DNA of 44,985 nucleotides from Deltaproteobacteria bacterium (GCA_002747175.1 PDTK01000039.1:1-44985), one strand, 5' to 3'. Numbered from the stretch's first letter, positions 16,368 to 25,541 are shown. Made by a program: numbers and translations. Notes: generated by a model from the sequence alone, not told the origin.

Positions 16368-18410
16368 TTAGGCATTGTGTTTTATCAGGGAAGCGGTTTC
16401 GGTAATTATTCCGCCCGTACTAATATTGACGCCGCTACCATCGGCTTTGGTCGTCGATCCACCACCCGAAAGAATAGATGTGGGGGCGTCTATTTTAGCC
16501 TCAGAGGGGCTCTTCATAAGTGCATTTGCATCCAAGGTTACACTGGAACCGCCACCCGCGCTGATTGTTATCTTGGCCGGTTCGATTGTAATGGCGCTAC
16601 CGCCACACGTTAGCTTGATTTTACTGGGAGCCTGCACATTAACCTCGCTGGTCGCGTCGAGTTGATAATTCCCGGTAACATTTACTGTTCGATTTCCCGC
16701 TTCGACGGTCAGGCTGGTATCTCCCTTAACTGTTACAGATTGCGTTCCAGCTTGTACCGCTACCGTCCGGTTGCCGCCAACTACGCTTAGGCTGGTATCT
16801 CCCTGAACCGTTACAGATTGCGTTCCAGCTTGTACCGATACCGTCCGGTTGCCGCCAACCAAGGTGTGGTTTTCATCATTTTCGATAGTTGTATTCATAT
16901 CCTTTTGGGCATGTAGCGTTACACCCTCGTTGCCTTTGGTATCATTCAGTGTGAATTCGTTATACCCGCCGCCCCCCGGTGTGCTGTTGGATTTCATGCC
17001 ACTGAGGACTTTCTGGCCGGGGAGTCCGAAAGGTGGCATTAACTCGGCGTTATATACTCGGCCAGTAATGAGCGGGCGATCGGGATCTCCTTCCAGAAAA
17101 CTTACAATGACTTCCTCGCCGATGCGTGGGATGTCAATCCCACCGAACCCCTTCCCGGCATGCACTTGGGAGACGCGTATCCAGCAGGAGCTGTTCTCGT
17201 CGAACTGTCCTTCCCGGTCCCAGTGGAATTGGACCTTGATCCGGCCGAGCGCGTCGGTATAGATCTCCTCGCCGGCGGGACCGGTGACGATGGCGGTCTG
17301 GGTACCCCGGATGGTGGGTTTGGGCGTGATCTGTTGGGGACGGTAGGGAACTTCCGCCGGCATGGCGGTGAAGGAACACTTGCACAGGTCTTCGGTCCCG
17401 CCCGAGGTTTCGTAATCGTGGGCCGTCAACTCGTAGTCGACGGACAGGATAAAATATTCCCGGTTCTGTCTGTCCTGGGGGTGCATGGTCAGATTGAACT
17501 TGTGCCCTGTGCTGATTCCCCGTGCGTCGGTCTTGCCGCTGCAGATTTCGTGGGGTTGGGCCAGGGCCTCCATGCGCATGGTGGCATATCGGTTACCATC
17601 GTCCGGCACCGTATGGTTTCCGGGGTAGTCGTACACTTCGTATTCGGCCTCGGCATGTTCCATCACATTTTCGGCCGTACTCATCAGCAATGTGCTGGGC
17701 GTTTCCTCAAAATAGTCGGTGTGGGCGAATCTTCCCGACATGATGCCAGCGGTGACCTTCCAGTCGTTGATCTTTTCCGCCAGCGACGATTGACGGGTAG
17801 CGGAAAAAGAGATTTCGTCGTACTCCCCGAACGTCTCATGGGCGCTGATGTCATCGGCGAGCACGAGATTGCATTTGTTTTCTTCGTGCACGAAATAGTA
17901 GTAGATGCCCTCGTGTTCCATCAAGCGGCTGACGAAGTCGAAATCCGTTTCCCGGTACTGGACACAGTAGGTCCATTCCCGATATTCACCGGAAAGCCGG
18001 TTGTCGATATCGCTGAATCCAAGGTCCTCGAAAATCGTCTGGATGATGTCGGGAACGGTTTGATTCTGGAAAATGCGGCAATCGGTCGTACGGGTCAGCA
18101 TCCACAGCCACGGGACCATGATGGCGCGGTACTGGGCGTATTGTACGCTTTCCGATGCCTCTTGTCCGAATTGGCTGATATAACCGTTCCAATAGCGTGT
18201 ACCACCGTTTTTCAATAACACGCGGATGGTCACGTTCTGGCCGACGATGTCATTGAATTCGATTTCATAATTCTCGCTGTACAGATCCAGGTGGATTTCG
18301 AACAGATGACTGACCTCCTCGTGAACGGTGAAGCCGCGCAGGATCAGTTCGTCTTCCCCCAAGGGAGTGGTCAGCGAGATTTGCCGGGAATCTTGAATAG
18401 AATTGGTCAT
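16368..18410 (-). CDS. vgrG: VgrG spike protein
   Basis: A 680-residue TssI/VgrG. The gp27-like part spans about 1-375, including QTVPDIIQTIFEDLGF and the FDFVSRLMEHEGIYYYF block. The gp5 OB-fold region follows, with QFHWDREG, SSCWIRVSQVHAGKGFG and PRIGEEVIVSFLEGDPDRP. The C-terminal beta-helix carries two tandem 26-residue repeats. There is no appended toxin domain, so effectors must bind through adaptors such as the DUF2169 proteins nearby. The ATG at 18410 is preferred over an upstream TTG at 18470 that falls within a palindrome and would add 20 unconserved residues. It is the second gene after the hcp promoter. Confidence 0.96.
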   Translation of the reverse strand: MTNSIQDSRQISLTTPLGEDELILRGFTVHEEVSHLFEIHLDLYSENYEIEFNDIVGQNVTIRVLLKNGGTRYWNGYISQFGQEASESVQYAQYRAIMVPWLWMLTRTTDCRIFQNQTVPDIIQTIFEDLGFSDIDNRLSGEYREWTYCVQYRETDFDFVSRLMEHEGIYYYFVHEENKCNLVLADDISAHETFGEYDEISFSATRQSSLAEKINDWKVTAGIMSGRFAHTDYFEETPSTLLMSTAENVMEHAEAEYEVYDYPGNHTVPDDGNRYATMRMEALAQPHEICSGKTDARGISTGHKFNLTMHPQDRQNREYFILSVDYELTAHDYETSGGTEDLCKCSFTAMPAEVPYRPQQITPKPTIRGTQTAIVTGPAGEEIYTDALGRIKVQFHWDREGQFDENSSCWIRVSQVHAGKGFGGIDIPRIGEEVIVSFLEGDPDRPLITGRVYNAELMPPFGLPGQKVLSGMKSNSTPGGGGYNEFTLNDTKGNEGVTLHAQKDMNTTIENDENHTLVGGNRTVSVQAGTQSVTVQGDTSLSVVGGNRTVAVQAGTQSVTVKGDTSLTVEAGNRTVNVTGNYQLDATSEVNVQAPSKIKLTCGGSAITIEPAKITISAGGGSSVTLDANALMKSPSEAKIDAPTSILSGGGSTTKADGSGVNISTGGIITETASLIKHNA
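16711..16866 (-). repeat. Two tandem 78-bp repeats in vgrG
   Basis: Positions 16711-16788 and 16789-16866 are nearly identical units of 78 bp, differing at only a few bases near AACTGTTAC/AACCGTTAC and CGCTACC/CGATACC. Each encodes 26 residues containing GTQSVTV and GGNRTV. They extend the VgrG beta-helix by whole turns. High nucleotide identity indicates recent duplication. Confidence 0.85.
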
Positions 18411-18438
18411 GATGCCACTCGTTTGGTTTCGGGGCTTG

Positions 18439-18480
18439 ACTTCCGGAGTTGGGACGCCGCGGCGCTCCAACTCCGGAAGT
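18439..18480 (-). promoter_or_regulatory. 42-bp palindrome between hcp and vgrG
   Basis: ACTTCCGGAGTTGG (18439-18452) and CCAACTCCGGAAGT (18467-18480) pair perfectly. The centre CGCCGCGGCG (18455-18464) is itself a palindrome on the same axis, leaving only two mismatched pairs. It lies 43 nt after the hcp stop and 29 nt before the vgrG start. No U-run follows on the minus strand, so it is not a classic terminator. It probably stabilises the hcp 3' end or limits read-through, giving more Hcp than VgrG. Confidence 0.65.
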
Positions 18481-18522
18481 AATTTTCAGGCGGCTTGACT
18501 GGTGCCTGTTTCCGGATGGGTA

Positions 18523-19005
18523 CTAGGTGGTGGATTCTTCCACCTTCCAGGTATAGGGCAGGTCACCCTTTTTCGTGCCGCTTGCGTCATATTCAGTGTA
18601 GGTCACCTTGATTTCCTCGAAGTTCAAGGTGAAATCTTCCATGGGGACCTGCTCACCCTGCCCAACGCCACTCACATTGTAACTGGTTACCATCACCTTT
18701 TTCATTTCATAGGCCAGATAGGTCTGCCGGCCTTCATCTGAGATGGATGCGGTCATTTCAATCTGTACTGTATCGAAGATTTTGCCGTTCAGGCATTTTT
18801 CCGCTATTTTGGGGCTGGCCTTGTCTAACTCTTTGCTGCAGACGAGATCCTCGGCAATGGCGTCGCCCCGGCGACGCGACTGACCGGTCATGCCGGCACC
18901 GGGTTTGGTAATTGCCTGGGAGAATGAGGCCAGATCGCTCCAGCCTTCGTGTTTCGCATCTTTGGCTTCGCCTTCAATGTCTGAAAATTTGATAAATGCG
19001 GCCAT
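18523..19005 (-). CDS. hcp: Hcp tube protein
   Basis: A 160-residue TssD/Hcp with the family pattern: MAAFIKFSDIEGEAKD at the start, a central GKIFDTVQIEMTAS and late MEDFTLNFEEIKVTY. Hexameric rings of it stack into the secreted tube and can carry small effectors inside. A textbook AAGGAGGT ribosome site lies before the ATG, fitting very high expression. It is the first gene after a sigma-54-type promoter, and vgrG follows. Length is normal and no extension domain is present. Confidence 0.97.
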   Translation of the reverse strand: MAAFIKFSDIEGEAKDAKHEGWSDLASFSQAITKPGAGMTGQSRRRGDAIAEDLVCSKELDKASPKIAEKCLNGKIFDTVQIEMTASISDEGRQTYLAYEMKKVMVTSYNVSGVGQGEQVPMEDFTLNFEEIKVTYTEYDASGTKKGDLPYTWKVEESTT

Positions 19006-19074
19006 GATTACCTCCTTATTGGGTTGGATTGTTTCGAACGGTTTGATTGGGCTCAGACTCTGCCCAAGTATTTA

Positions 19075-19090
19075 TGCACACCATGTGCCA
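19075..19090 (-). promoter_or_regulatory. Sigma-54 (-24/-12) promoter of hcp
   Basis: The minus strand reads TGGCACATGGTGTGCA, matching the RpoN consensus TGGCAC-N5-TTGCA with the invariant GG and GC exactly 10 nt apart. Transcription would begin near 19064, leaving a leader of about 60 nt before hcp. RpoN control of hcp is known from Vibrio cholerae. No sigma-54 activator gene lies in this window. Confidence 0.7.
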
Positions 19091-19101
19091 ATTTATAATC
19101 T

Positions 19102-19169
19102 GCTCTGTTTGCAGCATATTATACATTTGTTTGAGATGCCTTTACCGACTTGTTGCATCAAAACAGAGC
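19102..19169. promoter_or_regulatory. Possible activator-binding inverted half-sites upstream of hcp
   Basis: GCTCTGTTT (19102-19110) and its reverse complement AAACAGAGC (19161-19169) lie 12-79 nt upstream of the -24 element. Sigma-54 activators bind upstream inverted repeats, though usually somewhat farther away and closer together. The 19006-19285 gap holds no gene. Confidence 0.3.
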
Positions 19170-19285
19170 GCCAGAAGAAGCAAAAAATGACATATCCAAC
19201 TGTTTTTTAAAGAAAATATGTAAAATTGCATTAAAATACAGCAGTTTGGTCCATGCAGCGAATTGCAGCGATCAACTGCGTAGTT

Positions 19286-22057
19286 TCACGCAAAAAAATA
19301 TTTGAACCCAGCATCTTTCACGCCAATATGGATGCGTTCCATCTCCTGGCCCTCCATCATACGCGAAAGAATCTCGCTGCTGATTTCAGGCAACAGCGTG
19401 TGGGACAAAATGGCATCCACCATCCGCGCACCGCTTTCCAATTCCGTGCAACGGCTTTGAATCAGTTCCACCACCTCATCGTCATAAGAGAACGGGATGT
19501 GGTGGTTTTCCACGATCCGTTTTTCAATCCGGCTCAGTTGCAGGCGTACAATCTTGCGGATCACTTCATCGCCGAGGGGGTAGAAAGGCACGACCATCAA
19601 CCGCCCCAAAAATGCGGCCGGAAAGACTTTGAGCAGGGGGCCCCGCAATGCCTGGGCGATGCCCTCGGGATCCGGCATCAGCTCCGGATCCTTGCACATG
19701 TTCATGATCAGATCGCTGCCCACGTTGCTGGTCAGCAAAATAATCGTGTTCTTGAAGTCGATCATGCGGCCTTCACCGTCTTCCATGGTACCTTTGTCGA
19801 ACACCTGGAAGAAGACTTCATGCACATCCTTGTGGGCTTTTTCCACTTCATCCAGCAAAACGATGCTATAGGGACGTCGCCGCACGGCTTCGGTCAGCAC
19901 CCCCCCTTCCCCATAGCCCACATATCCCGGAGGGGCGCCTTTGAGGGTCGAAACCGTGTGAGCCTCCTGGAATTCGCTCATGTTGATGGTGATGACGTTT
20001 TGCTCGCCGCCGTACAGGGCTTCGGCCAATGCCAGGGCGGATTCCGTCTTGCCCACGCCGCTGGGGCCGGCGAACATGAAGACGCCGATGGGACGGCTGG
20101 GATTTTCCAGTTTGGCACGCGAGGTGCGCATGCGCATGGCGATGGTATCCAGGGCATGGCGCTGTCCGATAACCCTTTTCTCCAGGGTATCGCCCAGATT
20201 CATGATGGCTTCGATCTCATTTTTAACCATGCGTCCCACGGGCACACCGGTCCAGTCCGCAACCACGGAAGCCACGGCCTGTTCGTCGACGCTGGGCAGA
20301 ATCAGCGGGGATTCTCCCTGGATGGTGCTCAACTGCTCCATGAGGTCCCTGAGTTCAGCGAGCATCTCCTCCCGTTCCTTCGCAGCCATGGAGGTTTCAC
20401 CGTCGTCTGCTGCGATGGTATCTGTTTCGGCATCGGTTTCTTCGGTGGTTTCAGGTGCATGATCGACAGGGCCGCCATTCAGACTGTCGTCAATAAGCCC
20501 TCCGGCAGCGGATCGCAGGCGGCCGCGCAACTCCAGAATGCGGTCCACCAGCTTCTTTTCCTGCTCCCATTCGGATTCGAGTTTTTTCAGATCTTCGGTT
20601 TCCAGGGCGAGCTGCGCTTCAATCTGGCTGCGCCGTTCCTGGCGCTCCAGGCCGACGGCCGCTTCGCGCCCGAGAATGTCGTTTTCCGTTTTCAGGTAAT
20701 CGATCCGTTTGCGGCAGGCTTCCACCTCGGGTGGGGTGGCATGCAGGCTGACGGCCACCCGGGCACAGGCGGTGTCCAGCAGGCTGACCGCCTTGTCCGG
20801 CAGTTGCCGGGCCGGAATGTAGCGATGGGAGAGTCCGACAGCAGCCACCAGGGCTTCATCCAGTATCTGCACACGATGGTGTTTCTCGCTGACGCCGGCC
20901 AGTGCACGCATCATGATGACGGCTTTTTCCTCGGAAGGTTCGTCAATCTTGACCACCTGGAATCTGCGGGTCAGTGCGGGATCTTTCTCGAAATATTTTT
21001 TGTATTCGGCCCAGGTCGTCGCCGCCACGGTGCGCAGGGTCCCCCTGGCAAGTGCCGGTTTGAGAAGGTTGGCCGCATCGCCGGAACCGGCGGCTCCGCC
21101 GGCTCCGATCAGGGTATGGGCTTCATCAATGAACAGAATAATCGGCTTGGGAGATGCCTGAACCTCTTCGATGACCTGCCGCAAGCGGTTTTCAAATTCA
21201 CCTTTCATGCTCGCACCAGCCTGGAGAAGTCCCAGATCGAGCGTGCGAACGGTCACGTCGCGTAGCGGGGGCGGGACGTCACCGGCAACGATCTTCTGGG
21301 CAAACCCTTCCACCACGGCCGTTTTACCAACCCCGGCTTCACCGGTGAGAATGGGATTGTTCTGACGGCGCCGCATGAGAATATCGATAATCTGGCGGAT
21401 TTCGTCGTCGCGTCCCAGAATCGGGTCCAGAGATCCCTTTCGGGCGGTTTCGGTCAAATCAACGGAAAATTGGGCCAGGGCCTCCTGTTTTCCCATGACT
21501 GCAGGCGCCACAGCCCCGCTGGCTTCGCCGGGAGACACGCCGCCGCCGACCTGGGTACCGTCCTGTGCCGCCAGGGCCGCTTCGGGTGAACCGTCGGTCA
21601 CCGAAGAAAAATTTTCTGACAGATCGTCGACCTTTATTTTTTTGAATTCGGCTGATATGCCCGGGAGCACCGCTTTCAGGCCGGCCGTCTTCAACATGGC
21701 GACAACCATATGCCCGGTACGCACCTGGGATTCATTGAACAAGAGCGTGCTGTATACCCAGGCGCGTTCGACCGATTCTTCCAGGTGGGTGGAAAAATCG
21801 GAAATCGAGGTGGCGCCGCGCGGCAGGCTGTCCAGAAATGCAGTCATTTCCGACGCCAACCGGGACGCATTGAGATCGTAATGGCCGACAATCCGGTGCA
21901 GATCCGAATCCTGAAGCTGCAACACCATGTGAAGCCAATGCACCACTTCCACGTAGGGATTGCCCCGCATTTTGCAAAACACCGTGGCACTTTCCACTGA
22001 TTTGTAAGCCAGACTGTTGAGTTTTCCAAATAGTGCTGTACGGCTGATATCGGCCAT
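19286..22057 (-). CDS. clpV: ClpV (TssH) AAA+ ATPase of the T6SS
   Basis: A 923-residue Clp/Hsp100 protein. It has an N-terminal Clp-N helical domain (about 1-150) that binds the sheath, a first AAA+ module with Walker A GEAGVGKT (239-246), a middle coiled-coil region, and a second module with GPSGVGKT (664-671) and LLDEVEKAH. It uses ATP to extract and recycle contracted TssBC sheath. An acidic insert (about 555-580, EETDAETD) lies within the linker between the modules. AAAGGAAA precedes the ATG. It lies between tssG and hcp in the same direction, separated from tssG by about 110 nt. Confidence 0.97.
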   Translation of the reverse strand: MADISRTALFGKLNSLAYKSVESATVFCKMRGNPYVEVVHWLHMVLQLQDSDLHRIVGHYDLNASRLASEMTAFLDSLPRGATSISDFSTHLEESVERAWVYSTLLFNESQVRTGHMVVAMLKTAGLKAVLPGISAEFKKIKVDDLSENFSSVTDGSPEAALAAQDGTQVGGGVSPGEASGAVAPAVMGKQEALAQFSVDLTETARKGSLDPILGRDDEIRQIIDILMRRRQNNPILTGEAGVGKTAVVEGFAQKIVAGDVPPPLRDVTVRTLDLGLLQAGASMKGEFENRLRQVIEEVQASPKPIILFIDEAHTLIGAGGAAGSGDAANLLKPALARGTLRTVAATTWAEYKKYFEKDPALTRRFQVVKIDEPSEEKAVIMMRALAGVSEKHHRVQILDEALVAAVGLSHRYIPARQLPDKAVSLLDTACARVAVSLHATPPEVEACRKRIDYLKTENDILGREAAVGLERQERRSQIEAQLALETEDLKKLESEWEQEKKLVDRILELRGRLRSAAGGLIDDSLNGGPVDHAPETTEETDAETDTIAADDGETSMAAKEREEMLAELRDLMEQLSTIQGESPLILPSVDEQAVASVVADWTGVPVGRMVKNEIEAIMNLGDTLEKRVIGQRHALDTIAMRMRTSRAKLENPSRPIGVFMFAGPSGVGKTESALALAEALYGGEQNVITINMSEFQEAHTVSTLKGAPPGYVGYGEGGVLTEAVRRRPYSIVLLDEVEKAHKDVHEVFFQVFDKGTMEDGEGRMIDFKNTIILLTSNVGSDLIMNMCKDPELMPDPEGIAQALRGPLLKVFPAAFLGRLMVVPFYPLGDEVIRKIVRLQLSRIEKRIVENHHIPFSYDDEVVELIQSRCTELESGARMVDAILSHTLLPEISSEILSRMMEGQEMERIHIGVKDAGFKYFFA

Positions 22058-22123
22058 TTTCGTTTCCTTTGGTTGTTAAGTTGCTAAACACGCCGACGCC
22101 ACAGTGCCGGTATGTTCGGCGGT

Positions 22124-22154
22124 GCCGGTACGCACCGCAAACGTTCGTACCGGC
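22124..22154 (-). repeat. Hairpin between tssG and clpV
   Basis: GCCGGTACG (22124-22132) and CGTACCGGC (22146-22154) form a 9-bp stem with a 13-nt loop. GTGCCGGTA also recurs just beside it at about 22104. No T-run follows on the minus strand. It may tune clpV expression. Confidence 0.35.
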
Positions 22155-22168
22155 GGCGCACTCCCGTG

Positions 22169-23188
22169 TCAAACGGCTTCCGGTTCGATGATCATGTCGC
22201 CCACATCATCTTCAAAAGGCCGGCTGTTGAGCCATGTGGTCCATCCCAACCTGCCCGCCTCGCCAAGGCGGATCGCCGGTACCTCTTCTGCCTTGAGGAT
22301 CAATTGCACATCCCAGCTTAGCGCATCGCCCACATAGTTGCGCACCCAGGCTTTCAGTTGTGAAAAGGCCCGGGTGCCGGGCAGTATGCGTTCGTAGTCA
22401 GCAAGGTTCGCCGGACCCATTACGATCCGGAATTTACTTTGGCAGTCCCAGACTCTGGAACCGACAACCGCATTGACCCCAAGGGTGGCATTGTCAGGCG
22501 AACCGCCCAGCCGGCATCGATAGGCATCGGGCAAGATGATCCACTGCCCGATAAACTCGCGTATGGCAGTGGCAATACCGAAAAAAGTCTCCAATATCCT
22601 GCGCAAACCGTAGGCGTTCCGGGTTTGACAGGCCAGATGACCGGCGTAATGCAATTTGGCTTTGTCGGGAACGGCATCGCGATTGCGCAAAGACGCATGG
22701 CCGATACCGAAAAGGCTGCCGACATAGGTGGAAAAACGATCCGTTTCCGGCCTGTCGTAGCTGACCGTTTGCCGGTTGCAGGCCCACGCCCGGTAAAAGA
22801 GGCTGATCATGCGGTGGTTGAAAATATCCAGAAATCGCGCCAGGGTCAGGTCGTCATGGTTCTGTATGCGGTCATGCACATAATCGGTAATATGCAGCGG
22901 CATGGGGCCGTGGGGACCCAACAGCCCCATGAAGTAAACCATGAGACGGGGTTTACCGGTCAATTTCTGACGTTCGAGACGGCTCAGCGTCGAGGGGGCA
23001 AATATGAGGGATGGCTCCTGGCAAAATTGAATGGGATCGTCCACCGAACGGGATGCAGTCCCGAGTCGCGGTCGATGCGATGCCTGGCACTCCACCCGGC
23101 GGGCTGCCTGAAAAAAGTTCAGTCCGATGGGATTTTCCAGGAATGCCAGATTCAAATCAGATGTTTGTTTCCCAGTTTGGTCGGCCAT
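22169..23188 (-). CDS. tssG: TssG baseplate protein
   Basis: A 339-residue TssG (VasB/ImpH) protein: FFQAARRVECQ near the start, then PSTLSRLE, MGLLGPHGPMPLHITDYV, FNHRMISLFYRAW and LxDYERILPGT. With TssF, TssE and TssK it builds the baseplate wedge. It overlaps the end of tssF by 37 nt, so translation is coupled. Length is typical. Confidence 0.96.
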   Translation of the reverse strand: MADQTGKQTSDLNLAFLENPIGLNFFQAARRVECQASHRPRLGTASRSVDDPIQFCQEPSLIFAPSTLSRLERQKLTGKPRLMVYFMGLLGPHGPMPLHITDYVHDRIQNHDDLTLARFLDIFNHRMISLFYRAWACNRQTVSYDRPETDRFSTYVGSLFGIGHASLRNRDAVPDKAKLHYAGHLACQTRNAYGLRRILETFFGIATAIREFIGQWIILPDAYRCRLGGSPDNATLGVNAVVGSRVWDCQSKFRIVMGPANLADYERILPGTRAFSQLKAWVRNYVGDALSWDVQLILKAEEVPAIRLGEAGRLGWTTWLNSRPFEDDVGDMIIEPEAV

Positions 23189-25023
23189 CGCATTATTTCT
23201 CCACGTTCGCGGGTTTTGATCACCGTTTCCGTGAACGAATTGATCGCCACATAATTTGAAAAGAAAATATTCATGACCGCCCCGAGGATGAAAACCCCGG
23301 TGCCGGCAAAAGCCAACTCTTCAAATTCGAGCGTTATTTCAAGGCCCCGTACAAAGGCGATCTGTCCGTGATCGCTTATTCGGCGCGTGATGGGCCGGCT
23401 GGATAGCGACAGGACGCCTTCAATCTGTTTACGGGTTTGCATGTCGCGATTGTCGCAATACAGCCGCAACATGCTGCGAATGGCAGCCGCCCCCTGGCCA
23501 TCTCGGCCATCGATGAGAGACAGGTAGTTGAGGCTCAGATGACTGATGATCCGCCAGCTGATATCTCCCACCGCGTTTGATGGGCGTGGTGTTGTCGGGC
23601 CCGCCACGCAGCGCACCGATTCCACGGGAGAGCTGATATCCAGGTTGAAATCCGTTTTGCCTCGGCCCACAGCCATCTGAATGGGCAGATCACGATTGGT
23701 GCACAAGGTTTCAATGGCCAGCCTGCGCAAGTCGGAGCTGTAGGGTGCCGCTGCCGAATCGACGATGGAAATGAAAAGTTCGCTTCCACCATAGCTGGAT
23801 CGCCTCCCCAGCCGTTTTTCCCGGTCTGACAGCATACGGGAAATCCGGTTGACAGTGAAATAGGCCCCGCCGGTTCCCTCATCCGCATCGGTGGCCGCGT
23901 AAAATGGCAGGAACTCCTGTTTATCTTCGGCACGCAAGCCGTAACCCGTCACCTTTTGCACCTGGTATACCTCGAAATCCAGGGGCCGCGTCCGGTTGGG
24001 AACCACGTGGTATTCGGCGAATTTATCGGACAGCTGAATCATGTCCGCACGCTTGGGAAACAGGTTGATCACGGGGGTGCAATTCAACAGGAAGTTGGTC
24101 TCGTCGACACGCCCCTCAAGCTCCGACTCCTCCTGGTCGAGAAGAATGACGATATCCATGCGATTGTGGGCGCATTGCTTTACCGCTTCTTGCAAGCCGG
24201 TGAGACGAAAAAACAGAAAGCGCTGTGGAAAAGCGAAATACTCCTGGAGCAGCCGATACCCCCTGAAGGTCCGGGCCACGGCCGGAAGCAGGGCTTCGTC
24301 GTCGGCAAATCCGACCGCCTGGATGTTCTCGGCCGGCAGCAGGGTTTGCCATTTCAGGGGTTTTTCCGCCGGCTGAACCAGTACCTGCGTTCCATGGGCG
24401 AAGATTTGCTCATAAATCTGCATGGGCAGTTCTTCCGACCCGCGCAGGTAAAATGTCAGCGAATCCAGTTGCAGGTCGCTGAGCGGCTGGTTTCCCGGGA
24501 TTTCGAGGGTGATGCGGATCCCCGCCTTGGCCGGTCTGGCCGCGGGTGGCGGTTTGATCCCCTCGAGTTCACGAATTAGATATTCCCCACGAACCACGTT
24601 CAACGGCCATAACATGACTGGTTGACCGGAACGGTATTCGCACGCCGTCCGGTTTTCTTTACCAATAATCGAGCGAAGCACCGTGCCCCGGGGAATCGGA
24701 AAACCGTCTTCCAGACCGCCCTGCGCCTTTTCAAAATCCATGGACACCACCGCCATGGACGGTATCGGCGAGAGATAGTGCGGATAGACCGTCTCCAGCA
24801 CCGATTGGGTAAACTGGGGGAATTCGTCTTCCAGTTTCAGTTGCACCCGGGCGCTCAGAAAGGCGAATCCCTCCAGCAACCGCTCTACGTACGGATCCCC
24901 ACAGGCAAAGTCGTCCAGGGCGAGCCGGCTGGCAACCTTGGGGAATTCACGGGCGAAATCGCCGGCAGTTCCCCGAAGGTGCTGCAATTCCCGGTTATAA
25001 TGGTTCAGCAGCCGTCTATCCAT
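23152..25023 (-). CDS. tssF: TssF baseplate protein
   Basis: A 623-residue TssF (VasA/ImpG). It begins MDRRLLNHYNRELQHLR, followed by GDPYVERLLEGFAFL and FPQFTQSVLETVYPHYLSPIPSM, all highly typical. AGGGGG lies just before the ATG at 25023, and the tssE stop is directly upstream, so the longer frame to 25059 is not needed. It forms the baseplate core with TssG around the VgrG hub. Confidence 0.97.
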   Translation of the reverse strand: MDRRLLNHYNRELQHLRGTAGDFAREFPKVASRLALDDFACGDPYVERLLEGFAFLSARVQLKLEDEFPQFTQSVLETVYPHYLSPIPSMAVVSMDFEKAQGGLEDGFPIPRGTVLRSIIGKENRTACEYRSGQPVMLWPLNVVRGEYLIRELEGIKPPPAARPAKAGIRITLEIPGNQPLSDLQLDSLTFYLRGSEELPMQIYEQIFAHGTQVLVQPAEKPLKWQTLLPAENIQAVGFADDEALLPAVARTFRGYRLLQEYFAFPQRFLFFRLTGLQEAVKQCAHNRMDIVILLDQEESELEGRVDETNFLLNCTPVINLFPKRADMIQLSDKFAEYHVVPNRTRPLDFEVYQVQKVTGYGLRAEDKQEFLPFYAATDADEGTGGAYFTVNRISRMLSDREKRLGRRSSYGGSELFISIVDSAAAPYSSDLRRLAIETLCTNRDLPIQMAVGRGKTDFNLDISSPVESVRCVAGPTTPRPSNAVGDISWRIISHLSLNYLSLIDGRDGQGAAAIRSMLRLYCDNRDMQTRKQIEGVLSLSSRPITRRISDHGQIAFVRGLEITLEFEELAFAGTGVFILGAVMNIFFSNYVAINSFTETVIKTRERGEIMRWPTKLGNKHLI

Positions 25024-25024
25024 A

Positions 25025-25522
25025 CTACCCCCTGCGCAGGCTGCATTTGCCTGTTTCAAGGTCCAAATCTGTACGGATGAACAGGGATTCGGGGACCGGT
25101 TGGGCCCACAGATCCCCGAGGATCTCGAACCTGATGGACCGGTTGCTCATCTCTTCCGGATCCACGATTATGCGAATGGAGACCGAGTTGGGAATGACCC
25201 GGGGTTCGAACCGTCTCAGGGCCTCGATGATTCGATATCGCATTTCATCCGAATCCAGGCTGGATGGCGTCATCCCCGCCACGTTTTGAACGCCGTAATT
25301 CAGGACAGATGAAGGGATTTCGGCAAATGCATCCAGCCCGGAGGTTTTGCTGTTCGCATGGGTGTTGAGCAGCCATGCGATGTCCCGCAGGACGGCCTGC
25401 CGGTATCGCTGCAGGCTCATTACGCGCTGGGCACGGCCTTCCTTGATATTGCCGGGTTCGTCGTCCGTGAGCCGGTCCAGCAGACACGGCTGTAATTTGT
25501 CCATTTGGGACAGCGCTACCAT
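25025..25522 (-). CDS. tssE: TssE, gp25-like baseplate protein
   Basis: A 165-residue protein with a gp25-like lysozyme-fold domain: LQRYRQAVLRDIAWLLNT, SSVLNYGVQNVAG and a late IRFEILGDLWAQPVPESLFIR (FEI..LW pattern). In T6SS it links the baseplate to the first sheath ring. The ATG at 25522 has AAGGTGG upstream and follows tagJ by 19 nt; the open frame reaches 25690 but would overlap tagJ heavily. The stop abuts the tssF start. Confidence 0.93.
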   Translation of the reverse strand: MVALSQMDKLQPCLLDRLTDDEPGNIKEGRAQRVMSLQRYRQAVLRDIAWLLNTHANSKTSGLDAFAEIPSSVLNYGVQNVAGMTPSSLDSDEMRYRIIEALRRFEPRVIPNSVSIRIIVDPEEMSNRSIRFEILGDLWAQPVPESLFIRTDLDLETGKCSLRRG

Positions 25523-25541
25523 CGGACGCCACCTTGCCTTT

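Noticed and set aside
16711..16866. Tandem repeats as a CRISPR array
   Set aside because: The two units are contiguous without spacers, in frame within vgrG, and encode regular beta-strand repeats.
17160..18218. A 352-codon plus-strand frame
   Set aside because: Antisense shadow of vgrG, with no ribosome site or family match.
16368..18410. An evolved VgrG with a C-terminal toxin domain
   Set aside because: After the beta-helix only a short low-complexity Ser/Gly/Thr tail remains before the stop.
18411..18470. Upstream TTG start for VgrG, adding 20 residues
   Set aside because: The added residues are not VgrG-like and the codon falls within the 42-bp palindrome. The ATG at 18410 begins the normal family sequence.
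19253..21265. A 670-codon open frame on the plus strand
   Set aside because: It is fully antisense to clpV, has no domain, and its His/Gly/Phe-rich content is what a mirrored high-GC third-position frame gives.
22058..22168. A sigma-54 promoter for clpV
   Set aside because: CGGCAC words are present, but no correctly spaced -12 GC was found.
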